Source of the DNA: AP-15 sp963832875
Lineage (GTDB): Bacteria; Pseudomonadota; Alphaproteobacteria; ATCC43930; CGMCC-115725
Direction of reading: 5' to 3'
DNA: 64,000 nucleotides
Assembly: GCA_963832875.1 (NCBI GenBank)
Contig: CAWHWB010000007.1
Span: forward strand, 248,001-312,000
The notes under the pieces were generated by a model. That model was not told where the DNA came from. It saw only the letters and a program-made list of their open reading frames with translations, and did no database searches. The translations under genes and the position numbers were made by a program. Of the stretch, positions 54,248-62,016 are shown one piece after another (positions within the stretch are counted from its first letter, which is position 1; each line of letters starts with the position of its first letter).

Positions 54248-55003
54248 TCAAGCGGTGCCGATCGCCGTGCCGAGCGTTTCGCCGATCGGGCGGTGCAGGA
54301 CAAGGTCGGCGATATGGTCGAGCCCGGTCGGCTCGCGGTTGACGATGACCAGCCTCGCGCCGTTGCGCTTGGCCAACTCGGGGAAGGCGGCGGCGGGATA
54401 GACGACGAGCGAGGAGCCGGCGACGATAAACAGGTCGGCTGCCATTGTCTCGGTCTCGGCATACCGCATTGCCGCGGTCGGCATCGCCTGGCCGAACGAG
54501 ATTGTCGCGGTCTTGACGAAGGCGCCGCATTCGTCGCAAACGGGCGCCGTTTCCTCGCGCTCGAAAGCCCGGCGCAGCGCATCGAGCTCGTAACGTTGCG
54601 CGCAATCGAGGCAATGTGCATAGGTCGTGTTGCCGTGCAGTTCGATGACCCGGTCCTCGGGGATGCCGGAGGCCTGATGCAGCCCGTCGATGTTCTGGGT
54701 GATGACCGCCGCCGCGGTACCGCGGCGGATCAGTGCGGCGACGGCGCGATGGCCGCGGTTGGGTGCCGCGGCGCGAAAGGTCTCCTCCATCGCAAAGCGG
54801 CGGCGCCAGGTCTCGCGGCGCGCCTCCTCGGAAGCGAGAAAATCGGCGAAGTCGATCGGCGCCATCCGGGTCCAGATGCCGCCGGGGCTGCGGAAATCGG
54901 GGATGCCCAATTCGGTGCTGATGCCGGCGCCAGTAAAGAAGACGGCATGCCGCGCGCGGTCGATCAGGCGGCCGAGCTCGGCGGTGTCGCGATCGAGAGC
55001 CAT
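54248..55003 (-). CDS. NAD-dependent protein deacylase, sirtuin family
   Basis: 251 residues. The SIR2 core is complete: GAGIST (25-30), PDFR, TQNID (102-106), catalytic His123 in ELHG, zinc cysteines Cys131, Cys134, Cys156 and Cys159, and VAGSSLVVYPAA. A standard bacterial CobB-like deacetylase with no extra defence-type domain. ATG55003 is favoured by family length. Divergent from the methyltransferase gene at 55066. Confidence 0.94.
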   Translation of the reverse strand: MALDRDTAELGRLIDRARHAVFFTGAGISTELGIPDFRSPGGIWTRMAPIDFADFLASEEARRETWRRRFAMEETFRAAAPNRGHRAVAALIRRGTAAAVITQNIDGLHQASGIPEDRVIELHGNTTYAHCLDCAQRYELDALRRAFEREETAPVCDECGAFVKTATISFGQAMPTAAMRYAETETMAADLFIVAGSSLVVYPAAAFPELAKRNGARLVIVNREPTGLDHIADLVLHRPIGETLGTAIGTA

Positions 55004-55065
55004 CGCGCGACTGTGACAAAACTCCGCGGCCGCGCCAAGCCCCGGCACACGACGCGGCGCGGGTC

Positions 55066-55965
55066 GTGACGATCGGCGCCGCCTATCTCGCCGCCGACGG
55101 GTTTGCGGGCGCGCTCGCCCAGGAATTGGGCGAGGTGGAACGCGTGCATGGGCATTTGCTGGTGGCACCAGGACCAGCGCGGCCGGCGGCGTGGGCGGCG
55201 AATACGTGGCTCGACCCGCGGGAGATCGAAATTGCCTCGATTTCGGACGCGGCGGCGAAATTGCGGGCGATCCAGCGCAATTGGGCGGTCTATGCCCCGG
55301 TGCTGCATCGCCGCTCTGTGCTGATCCAGCAGCAGCTGCCGAAGGTGTCGTCGAAGCCGCTGGTGTTCGGGACGCCGATGCCGGCCGCACCGCTCGGCTC
55401 GTGGACCCTGCTCGATGCGGGAACCGTGCTGGCGGCGCCCCGTTGCACGAGCCTGTTTCCGAACGGGGAAGTGCAATTTGTCGAGGACCGATCGGGGCCG
55501 CCGAGCCGCGCCTACCTAAAACTGTGGGAAGCGCTGACCTTGATCGGCCGTCGGCCGGGGCCGGGCGAGGTTTGCCTCGATCTCGGCAGCAGCCCCGGCG
55601 GTTGGAGCTGGGCGTTGCAACAGATGGGCGCGCGGGTGACAAGCGTCGACAAAGTGCGGCTGGCGTCCGAGATTGCACTTCTGCCCGGCATTGAGCATCG
55701 ACTTCAGAGCGCCTTTGCCCTCGACCCACACGCGGTCGGGCCGGTCGACTGGCTGTTTTCGGATGTTGTCTGCTATCCGGCGCGGCTCTTGGCGCTGGTC
55801 GAACGCTGGCTCGCTGCCGGGACCTGTCGCCGCTTTGTGTGCACGATCAAGTTCCAGGGCGAAACCGACCACGGCATCGCGCGGCGCTTTGCCGCCATTC
55901 CCGGCTCTGAATTGCGCCACCTTTTTCACAACAGGCACGAGCTGACCTGGAGCAAAATCGATTAG
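55066..55965 (+). CDS. RlmM-like SAM-dependent RNA methyltransferase
   Basis: 299 residues from GTG55066. A variable N-terminal half is followed by a Rossmann SAM domain with VCLDLGSSPGGWSWALQQMGARVTSVD (motif I and II) and a catalytic-type Asp in WLFSDVVCYPARL, then CTIKFQGETD with the Lys of the KDKE tetrad. This is the FtsJ/RlmM type of 2'-O-ribose methyltransferase, RlmM acting on 23S C2498. Target here unproven. Confidence 0.88.
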   Translation: MTIGAAYLAADGFAGALAQELGEVERVHGHLLVAPGPARPAAWAANTWLDPREIEIASISDAAAKLRAIQRNWAVYAPVLHRRSVLIQQQLPKVSSKPLVFGTPMPAAPLGSWTLLDAGTVLAAPRCTSLFPNGEVQFVEDRSGPPSRAYLKLWEALTLIGRRPGPGEVCLDLGSSPGGWSWALQQMGARVTSVDKVRLASEIALLPGIEHRLQSAFALDPHAVGPVDWLFSDVVCYPARLLALVERWLAAGTCRRFVCTIKFQGETDHGIARRFAAIPGSELRHLFHNRHELTWSKID

Positions 55966-56024
55966 CGTTACGGATGCAGCGGGGGGCTGTTACCGCCGTG
56001 GTGAAAATTGCGGCCGCGGTTGCT

Positions 56025-56052
56025 CCTCACTCTCCCGCAGCGCGGGGTGAGG
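56025..56052. terminator. GC-rich hairpin before the SDR gene
   Basis: CCTCA at 56025-56029 pairs with TGAGG at 56048-56052, around an inner CCCGC/GCGGG stem. It is placed where the methyltransferase transcript could end, but no T-run follows. Confidence 0.35.
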
Positions 56053-56075
56053 GGCGCTTCGCCAGGAGATAGCTG

Positions 56076-56858
56076 ATGGATTTGGGACTCCGCGGAAAGA
56101 AGGCGCTGGTGACCGGCGCGTCGAAAGGGATCGGGCGGGCCTGCGCCGAAGTCTTGGCCGAGGAGGGCTGCGACGTCTCATTGGTGTCGCGCACCGCGGC
56201 CGATCTCGAAACGGCGCGGGCGGCGATCGCCGCCAAGCACAATGTCGCGGTGCGGGTGTTTGCACTCGATCTGTCCGACAGCGCCAATGTCGACCGGCTC
56301 GCGGCCGAATGCGCCGACACCGAGATCCTGGTCAACAACGCCGGGGCGATTCCCGGCGGCAATCTCGACGCGATCGACGAGGCGCGCTGGCGCGCCGCCT
56401 GGGACCTGAAGGTGTTTGGCTATGTCAACATGACCCGGCGCTTCTATGCGCTGATGCGCGGGCGCGGGGCGGGGGTCATCGTCAACATCGTGGGTGCTGC
56501 CGGAGAGAACCCCGATTTCGACTACGTCGCTGGCTCGTCGGGGAATGCGTCGCTGATGGCGTTCACCCGCGCGGTGGGCGGGACGGCGCCGCGCGACGGG
56601 CTGCGCGTTCTCGGCATCAACCCCGGCCCGGTCATGACCGAGAGGCTGATCGCCCTGATGCGCACCCGCGCCCAGGACCGCTTCGGCGACGCCGAGCGCT
56701 GGACCGAACTGATGAAGCCGCTGGCCTTCGGCCGCGCCGCCAAGCCCGACGAGATCGCCTGGATGGCCGCCTTTCTCGCCTCCGAGCGCTCGGCCTACAC
56801 CACCGGGTCGATCGTCACGATCGACGGCGGCGGCTCCAGCCGCCGCTCGGCCTTATAA
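56076..56858 (+). CDS. SDR family protein lacking the catalytic lysine
   Basis: 260 residues with AGGAG before ATG. Cofactor motif TGASKGIGRA and NNAG are intact and the C-terminus has TTGSIVTIDGGG. At the active site Tyr150 is present but the Lys four residues later is Ser154 (YVAGS), and the usual SS before it is GAAGE. This pattern occurs in a subgroup of SDRs found in aromatic and steroid catabolism clusters. Reduced or altered chemistry is possible. Confidence 0.9.
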   Translation: MDLGLRGKKALVTGASKGIGRACAEVLAEEGCDVSLVSRTAADLETARAAIAAKHNVAVRVFALDLSDSANVDRLAAECADTEILVNNAGAIPGGNLDAIDEARWRAAWDLKVFGYVNMTRRFYALMRGRGAGVIVNIVGAAGENPDFDYVAGSSGNASLMAFTRAVGGTAPRDGLRVLGINPGPVMTERLIALMRTRAQDRFGDAERWTELMKPLAFGRAAKPDEIAWMAAFLASERSAYTTGSIVTIDGGGSSRRSAL

Positions 56859-56964
56859 GCCAAAATCGCCCCTTATGATGCGGCGCTCTGACTATAGCCA
56901 ACCGGTGCGGAAGCGGGCAAAATCGCTTCGGCGGGGATTGTCCCGCGAATTGGGGGTGAGCGGA

Positions 56965-57450
56965 ATGTTCAAAAAGGTTGGTTTGGCGCTCGGCGCGATC
57001 GGATTGATGGCCGGCATCTCGGCGCAGGGAACGCCGGCGCGGGCGCAGGCCGGCGTGCGGGTTGGAACCTTGAGCTGCAACGTCGCCGCCGGCTGGGGAT
57101 TTGTCTTCGGCTCGTCAAAGGCGCTGCGCTGCGTCTATTCAGGCGCTCCCGGCCATTACGACCACTACGCTGGCAGCATCTCCAAATTCGGCGTCGACAT
57201 CGGCTATACGCAAGGCGGCGTCCTGGTCTGGGCGGTATTCGCTCCGACTTCCCATATCGGGCCGGGCGCGCTCTCCGGCAGCTACATCGGCGCCACCGGC
57301 AGCGCCACGGTCGGGGTCGGGGCCGGCGCCAACGTGCTGATCGGCGGTTCGAATCGAACGATCTCGCTGCAGCCGGTCAGCATCGAGGGCAATACCGGGC
57401 TCAACGTCGCCGCCGGCATCGGCGCCATCAACCTGCGCTACGTGCGCTGA
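56965..57450 (+). CDS. Secreted DUF992 family protein
   Basis: 161 residues from ATG56965. Signal peptide (VGLALGAIGLMAGISAQGTPARAQA), then GVRVGTLSCNVAAGWGFVFGSSKALRC, a DUF992 hallmark with paired cysteines, and KFGVDIGYTQGGVLVWAVFAPTS. Function unknown; periplasmic beta-barrel-like domain common in alphaproteobacteria. The frame opens upstream at 56875, but the signal peptide fixes the start. Confidence 0.87.
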   Translation: MFKKVGLALGAIGLMAGISAQGTPARAQAGVRVGTLSCNVAAGWGFVFGSSKALRCVYSGAPGHYDHYAGSISKFGVDIGYTQGGVLVWAVFAPTSHIGPGALSGSYIGATGSATVGVGAGANVLIGGSNRTISLQPVSIEGNTGLNVAAGIGAINLRYVR

Positions 57451-57505
57451 TCGGCCGCCCGGCGCCGCGGCGCCGGCGGAGAACGCGGCGGCGGCCGGCT
57501 CGGCC

Positions 57506-58255
57506 TCACAGCATCTGCCCGCCATCGACGGCGATGTTCTGGCCGGTGACCCAGCCGGCGAGCGGCGAGGACAGGAACAGCACCACCCGCGCCACCTCCT
57601 CCGGACGGCCGAGCCGCCCGAACGGGATGCTGCGCAGGATGGCGCCGTAGAGGTTCGGGTTGCTGTTCTTTGCCCGCTCCCAGGTGCCGCCGGGAAACTC
57701 GATCGAGCCCGGTGCGATACAGTTGACGCGGATGCCCTTGCGGGCGAATTGCGCCGCACTCGTCTGGGTGTATTCGAGGATCGCCGCCTTGACCGCCCCA
57801 TAAGGCGGGGTCCGGGCCGATGCCCGAAAGCCGGAGATCGACGAGATGTTGACGATGGCGCCCGCCGCGGATTTTTCGAGCCACGGCAACGCCGCTCGCG
57901 TCGCGCGCACCGTCGCCAACAGATCGACCGAGATGCTCTTTGCCCACCCGGCCTCGTCGTCGCTGGTTCCGAAGCCCGAGGCGTTGTTGACCAGGATGTC
58001 GATCCCGCCGAGCGCGTCCGCCGCCTCGGCGACGTAGCCGGCGACCGCCGCTTCATCGGCGAGGTCGCAGATGGCGGCGTGCGCGGCCCGACCGTGCCGC
58101 GCGATCTCGCCGTGCGCCGCGGCGAGTGCCACGGCGCCGCGAGCGCAGATCGACACTCCGGCGCCGGCTTCGGCAAAAGCCAGTGCTATCGCCCGGCCGA
58201 TCCCCCGGCTGCCGCCGGTCACTACCGCGCGCTTCCCGGCCAGGTCGATGTTCAT
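57506..58255 (-). CDS. SDR family oxidoreductase
   Basis: 249 residues. VVTGGSRGIGRAIA, NNASGFG, catalytic NISSISG and YGAVKAA (Tyr and Lys present), C-terminal VTGQNIAVDGGQML. 3-oxoacyl-ACP-reductase-like; substrate unknown. It converges on the DUF992 gene and diverges from the ThDP enzyme at 58465. Confidence 0.93.
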   Translation of the reverse strand: MNIDLAGKRAVVTGGSRGIGRAIALAFAEAGAGVSICARGAVALAAAHGEIARHGRAAHAAICDLADEAAVAGYVAEAADALGGIDILVNNASGFGTSDDEAGWAKSISVDLLATVRATRAALPWLEKSAAGAIVNISSISGFRASARTPPYGAVKAAILEYTQTSAAQFARKGIRVNCIAPGSIEFPGGTWERAKNSNPNLYGAILRSIPFGRLGRPEEVARVVLFLSSPLAGWVTGQNIAVDGGQML

Positions 58256-58464
58256 TTCCCCTCCTTGGGTCGTGCCCGACTGATTTTGCCCGCCTGGCGC
58301 CGGCCAGTCGAGAAGGGACCGGCGACCGACCGCCCCGGCGCGCGAGGAACTGTCGATCGCCTAGCGCGGTTATCAGGGCGAAACAGCGGGGTCGGTTTCG
58401 TGCGCTTTGCTCGGGCGCACGCTCCGGCCGCCCTTCGTCGAACCCGGTCGAGAGGACAGTCATC

Positions 58465-60252
58465 ATGGCGAAAACCGTCGGCGACTTTATTGTCGAACGT
58501 CTGCATCAATGGGGGGTTCGGCGGATCTACGGCTTTCCCGGGGACGGCATCAACGGGTTTTTCGGCGCGCTGCAGCGGGCCAAAGGCAAGATCGAATTCG
58601 TTCAGGTGCGGCACGAGGAGATGGCCGCGTTCATGGCCTCGGCGCATGCGAAATTCACCGGTGAGTTGGGTGTGTGCACCGCCACCTCGGGCCCTGGAGC
58701 GGCCCATCTGGTGACCGGGCTTTACGACGCGCGGCTCGATCACATGCCGGTATTGGCGATCGTCGGGCAATCGGCGCGGAGCGCGATCGGCGGCCATTAT
58801 CAGCAGGAAGTCGATCTCCCGGCGCTGTTCAAGGACGTGGCCGGAGCCATGGTGCAGACCGCGATGGTGCCAGCGCAGGTCCGCCACCTGGTCGATCGCT
58901 CGGTGCGCATCGCGCTCGGCGAGCGCCGGGTAACGGCGCTGGTGTTGCCGAACGACATCCAGGATTTGTCCTACGAAGACCCGCCGCGGGCGCACAACAC
59001 GCTGCATTCGGGCGTCGGCTACGACCGGCCGAAGACCGTCCCCTACGGGCGCGAGCTTAAACGCGCGGCCGATGTGCTGAATGCCGGGAAAAAGGTCGCG
59101 ATCCTGGTGGGGGCCGGGGCATTGCACGCGACCGACGAAGTGATCGCGGTGGCCGACAAGCTCGGCGCCGGCGTCGCCAAGGCATTGCTGGGCAAGGCCG
59201 CTTTGCCCGACGATCTTCCCTGGGTCACCGGCTCGATCGGGCTGCTCGGCACCAAGCCGAGTTGGGATCTAATGACCGAGTGCGACACGTTGCTGATGAT
59301 CGGCTCCGGCTTTCCTTATTCGGAATTCCTGCCCAAGGAGGGCGCGGCGCGGGGCGTTCAGATCGATTTGGCGCCCGACATGCTGAGCTTGCGCTTTCCG
59401 ATGGAGGTGAACCTGGTCGGCGACAGCGCCGAGACCCTGCGGGCGTTGCTGCCATTGCTCAACGAAAAATCCGACCATCGGTGGCGCGACCGGATCGAGC
59501 GCTGGACCCGCGACTGGTGGAAGACGCTCGACGACCGCGCCAAGCAGCCGGCCAAGCCCGTTAACCCGCAGCGCGTCGCCTGGGAATTGTCGCCGCGCCT
59601 GCCCGAGCGCGCGATCGTGACCAGCGATTCGGGCTCCTGCGCCAACTGGTATGCGCGCGACCTGAAGATCCGGCGCGGCATGATGTGCTCGCTTTCGGGC
59701 GGCCTTGCTTCGATGGGGGCGGCGGTGCCCTATGCGATCGCCGCGAAATTCGCCCATTCGGCCCGTCCGGTCATCGCCCTCGTCGGCGACGGGGCGATGC
59801 AGATGAACAACATGGCCGAGTTGATCACCGTCGCCAAATACTGGCGCAACTGGGAAAGCCCGCGCTGGATCTGCGGCGTCTTCAACAACGAGGACCTGAA
59901 CCAGGTGACCTGGGAACAGCGGGTCATGGAGGGCGACCCGAAATTCGAGGCCTCGCAGGACATTCCTAATGTGCCCTACCACAAGTTCGCCGAACTGATC
60001 GGCTTGAAGGGCATATATGTCGACGATCCGGACCGGGTCGGCTCGGCTTGGGAAGAGGCGCTCTCCGCGGACCGCCCGGTCGTGGTCGAGTTCAAGACCG
60101 ATCCCGACGTGCCGCCGCTGCCGCCGCACATCACGCTCAAGCAGGCCAAGGCGTTCAGCGAATCCTTGATTAAGGGCGACCCGAACGAGCGCGGCGTCAT
60201 CCTCGGCACCGCGCGCGAGGTGCTGGCCTCGGTGTTGCCGGGGAAAGATTGA
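58465..60252 (+). CDS. ThDP-dependent enzyme, pyruvate oxidase (PoxB)-like
   Basis: 595 residues in the three-domain order of acetolactate synthase and pyruvate oxidase. Catalytic Glu51 in VRHEEMAAFMA, cofactor motif GDGAMQMNN with the Mg-binding GVFNNEDLN. The FAD-domain region ILVGAGALHATDEV is typical of PoxB-like thiamine enzymes. ATG58465 is behind AGAGGACAG. No C-terminal membrane amphipathic tail comparable to E. coli PoxB was recognised, so pyruvate:quinone oxidoreductase is only one option; oxalyl- or keto-acid decarboxylase are others. Confidence 0.88.
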   Translation: MAKTVGDFIVERLHQWGVRRIYGFPGDGINGFFGALQRAKGKIEFVQVRHEEMAAFMASAHAKFTGELGVCTATSGPGAAHLVTGLYDARLDHMPVLAIVGQSARSAIGGHYQQEVDLPALFKDVAGAMVQTAMVPAQVRHLVDRSVRIALGERRVTALVLPNDIQDLSYEDPPRAHNTLHSGVGYDRPKTVPYGRELKRAADVLNAGKKVAILVGAGALHATDEVIAVADKLGAGVAKALLGKAALPDDLPWVTGSIGLLGTKPSWDLMTECDTLLMIGSGFPYSEFLPKEGAARGVQIDLAPDMLSLRFPMEVNLVGDSAETLRALLPLLNEKSDHRWRDRIERWTRDWWKTLDDRAKQPAKPVNPQRVAWELSPRLPERAIVTSDSGSCANWYARDLKIRRGMMCSLSGGLASMGAAVPYAIAAKFAHSARPVIALVGDGAMQMNNMAELITVAKYWRNWESPRWICGVFNNEDLNQVTWEQRVMEGDPKFEASQDIPNVPYHKFAELIGLKGIYVDDPDRVGSAWEEALSADRPVVVEFKTDPDVPPLPPHITLKQAKAFSESLIKGDPNERGVILGTAREVLASVLPGKD

Positions 60253-60282
60253 TGGGTCAAGCCGTGGTGCTGGAAGAACGTC

Positions 60283-60412
60283 GTGCGTCCTTCGAGGCCT
60301 CGCTTCGCGAGGCACCTCAGGATGAGAAGATCTTCTTCGGTTACTCAATGCCACATCCTCATGCTGAGGAGCGGCCCGGCGCAGTCGGGGTGCGTCTCGA
60401 AGGACGCACAAC
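60283..60412. repeat. Dispersed palindromic repeat, copy B
   Basis: The left arm holds GCGTCCTTCGAGG and CACCTCAGGATGAG. The right arm (60353-60412) holds CATCCTCATGCTGAGGAG and GTCTCGAAGGACGC. Same element as at 27084-27199, here intact with a loop of about 25 bases, in the spacer between the ThDP-enzyme gene and the GMC dehydrogenase gene set. Confidence 0.8.
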
Positions 60413-60466
60413 GGCCGAAGCAGCGCATCCTTGCCGCGAGGCCGGACGCTTTGGTGGGGGCGGGCG

Positions 60467-61378
60467 GTGCAACGAACGGCGCTGCTGATCGGCTTGGCTG
60501 CAACTGCCGCAGCGGCGCTAGCCCGGCGGCGCCGTTCTGAGGGGCGTGAGGCCGGGTTTCCGCGGCCTGCCCCATGCCGTGAGGAGCACGGCTCGCCAAC
60601 CCAAACGGCGGCGCGGCAGCTCGATCGCGCCTCGGCGCTGCTCGCCGCCTCGGCGCTGAGCGATAGCGCGCTCGAGCATTACCGCGGCTCGTTTCACAAC
60701 AAATTCATGTATGCGCCGCTCGCCGTCTCGGCGTTGACGCTCGCGGTCAGCGCGCAGGGCGGGGACCGGCTGCCCGGGCTGCCCGTCCGCCGCGACCTCG
60801 TCAACGCCGCGGCGGTCATGACCGGCATCGTCGGCACCGGGTTTCACATCTACAACATCACCAAGCGGCCCGGCGGCTTTTGTTGGCTCAACCTGTTTTA
60901 TGCCGCCCCGCTGGGCGCGCCGGCGGCGCTGTCGCTCTCCGGGCTGTTGGGGGCTGCCGGCCAGCACGTGCGAATGGAGGACGGCCTGGTCCGGGGGCCG
61001 CTATTGGCCGGGCTGGTTTCGGCAGCCCTGCTCGGCACGGTGGGCGAGGCGGCGCTGCTGCATTTTCGCGGCGCCTATCACAACCCGGCGATGCTAATCC
61101 CGATCACCCTGCCGCCGATCGCAGCGACGCTGTTGGCCCGGACTGCGCTTTCGCCGCGCTCCACGCTCGCCGCGCGTTGGTCGCTGCGCGTGCTGACGAG
61201 CGTCGGCTTTCTCGGGGCGGCATTCCACGCCTACGGTATCGAGCGCAACATGGGCGGCTGGCGCAACTGGTCGCAGAACCTGCTGAACGGCCCGCCATTG
61301 CCGGCGCCGCCGGCCTTCACCGCGCTCGCCATGGCGGGGTTGGCGGCACTCGGGCTGATCGAAGGGCCCACATCATGA
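60467..61378 (+). CDS. Two-fold repeated histidine membrane protein of the GMC complex
   Basis: No named family recognised. 303 residues from GTG60467 with about seven or eight membrane helices. It is built of two homologous halves: HYRGSFHN (His71, His77) matches HFRGAYHN (His199, His205), and GTGFHIYNI (His127) matches GAAFHAYGI (His254). The offsets are 128, 128 and 127 residues. Conserved paired histidines at helix ends suggest metal, haem or quinone binding (inference). Its stop overlaps the start of the small-subunit gene (ATGA), so it is translationally coupled to a GMC dehydrogenase and occupies the place of the cytochrome c subunit of gluconate 2-dehydrogenase. Confidence 0.8.
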   Translation: MQRTALLIGLAATAAAALARRRRSEGREAGFPRPAPCREEHGSPTQTAARQLDRASALLAASALSDSALEHYRGSFHNKFMYAPLAVSALTLAVSAQGGDRLPGLPVRRDLVNAAAVMTGIVGTGFHIYNITKRPGGFCWLNLFYAAPLGAPAALSLSGLLGAAGQHVRMEDGLVRGPLLAGLVSAALLGTVGEAALLHFRGAYHNPAMLIPITLPPIAATLLARTALSPRSTLAARWSLRVLTSVGFLGAAFHAYGIERNMGGWRNWSQNLLNGPPLPAPPAFTALAMAGLAALGLIEGPTS

Positions 61379-62016
61379 ACGAGCGCTATCCCGGCTACGA
61401 TGTGCTCGCCAAGCGGCACACGCCGTCTTGGAACGAGCAGACTCGCCGCGTCATCGACCGCCGGCTCGCCTTGCCGCGCGAACCGCGCTTTTTGGACGAG
61501 GCCCGGTGGCGCACGCTCGACGCGGTGTGTTGCCGGATCGTGCCGCAGCCCAAAACCCGTCCGCCGGTGCCGATCGCCGCGATGATTGATGCGCAACTGT
61601 TTGAGGACCGCGGCGACGGCTACCGCGACTCCCGCCTGCCGCGATTGCGGGAAGCCTGGCAGCGTGGCCTGAAGGCGCTCGACAGCGAGGCGCGGCGGCG
61701 TCACGGGAGCGGCTTCGACGCGCTCGACGCCGACGAGCAGGACGCCTTGCTGCGCGCCGCCCAGCAGGGTCTCCTCGCCGATCCAGCCTGGGAGGGCATG
61801 CCGTCCGCGGTGTTTTTCGCCAAGCGCCTGCTGCTCGACATCGTCCAAGCCTATTACGGCCATCCGACCGCCTGGAACGAGATCGGCTTTGGCGGCCCGG
61901 CGAGCCCGCGCGGCTATGTGCGGATGAATTTCGACCGCCGCGACCCGTGGGAAGCGGCCGAGGCCAAGCCCGGCCATGAGGCCGACGCCGAGAGGAAAAA
62001 TTCGCGTGTCGGATGA
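61375..62016 (+). CDS. Gluconate 2-dehydrogenase subunit 3 family protein
   Basis: 213 residues, the small accessory subunit of GMC-type membrane dehydrogenases. The family core is RWRTLDAVCCRIVPQP near 60 and a C-terminal FFAKRLLLDIVQAYYGHPTAWNEIGFGGPASPRGYVRM. Unlike most members it has no Tat signal, so the complex should stay on the cytoplasmic side. Overlaps the membrane-protein gene by four bases and the GMC gene by about ten. Confidence 0.9.
   Translation: MNERYPGYDVLAKRHTPSWNEQTRRVIDRRLALPREPRFLDEARWRTLDAVCCRIVPQPKTRPPVPIAAMIDAQLFEDRGDGYRDSRLPRLREAWQRGLKALDSEARRRHGSGFDALDADEQDALLRAAQQGLLADPAWEGMPSAVFFAKRLLLDIVQAYYGHPTAWNEIGFGGPASPRGYVRMNFDRRDPWEAAEAKPGHEADAERKNSRVG

Noticed and set aside
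54248..55003. Sirtuin as a Thoeris- or DSR-type defence protein
   Set aside because: The protein is a standard-length CobB-like deacylase with the zinc cysteines; no SLOG, helicase or nuclease partner.
58126..58464. N-terminal extension of the ThDP enzyme
   Set aside because: Arg-rich sequence antisense to the SDR gene; ATG58465 has a ribosome site and matches the family N-terminus.
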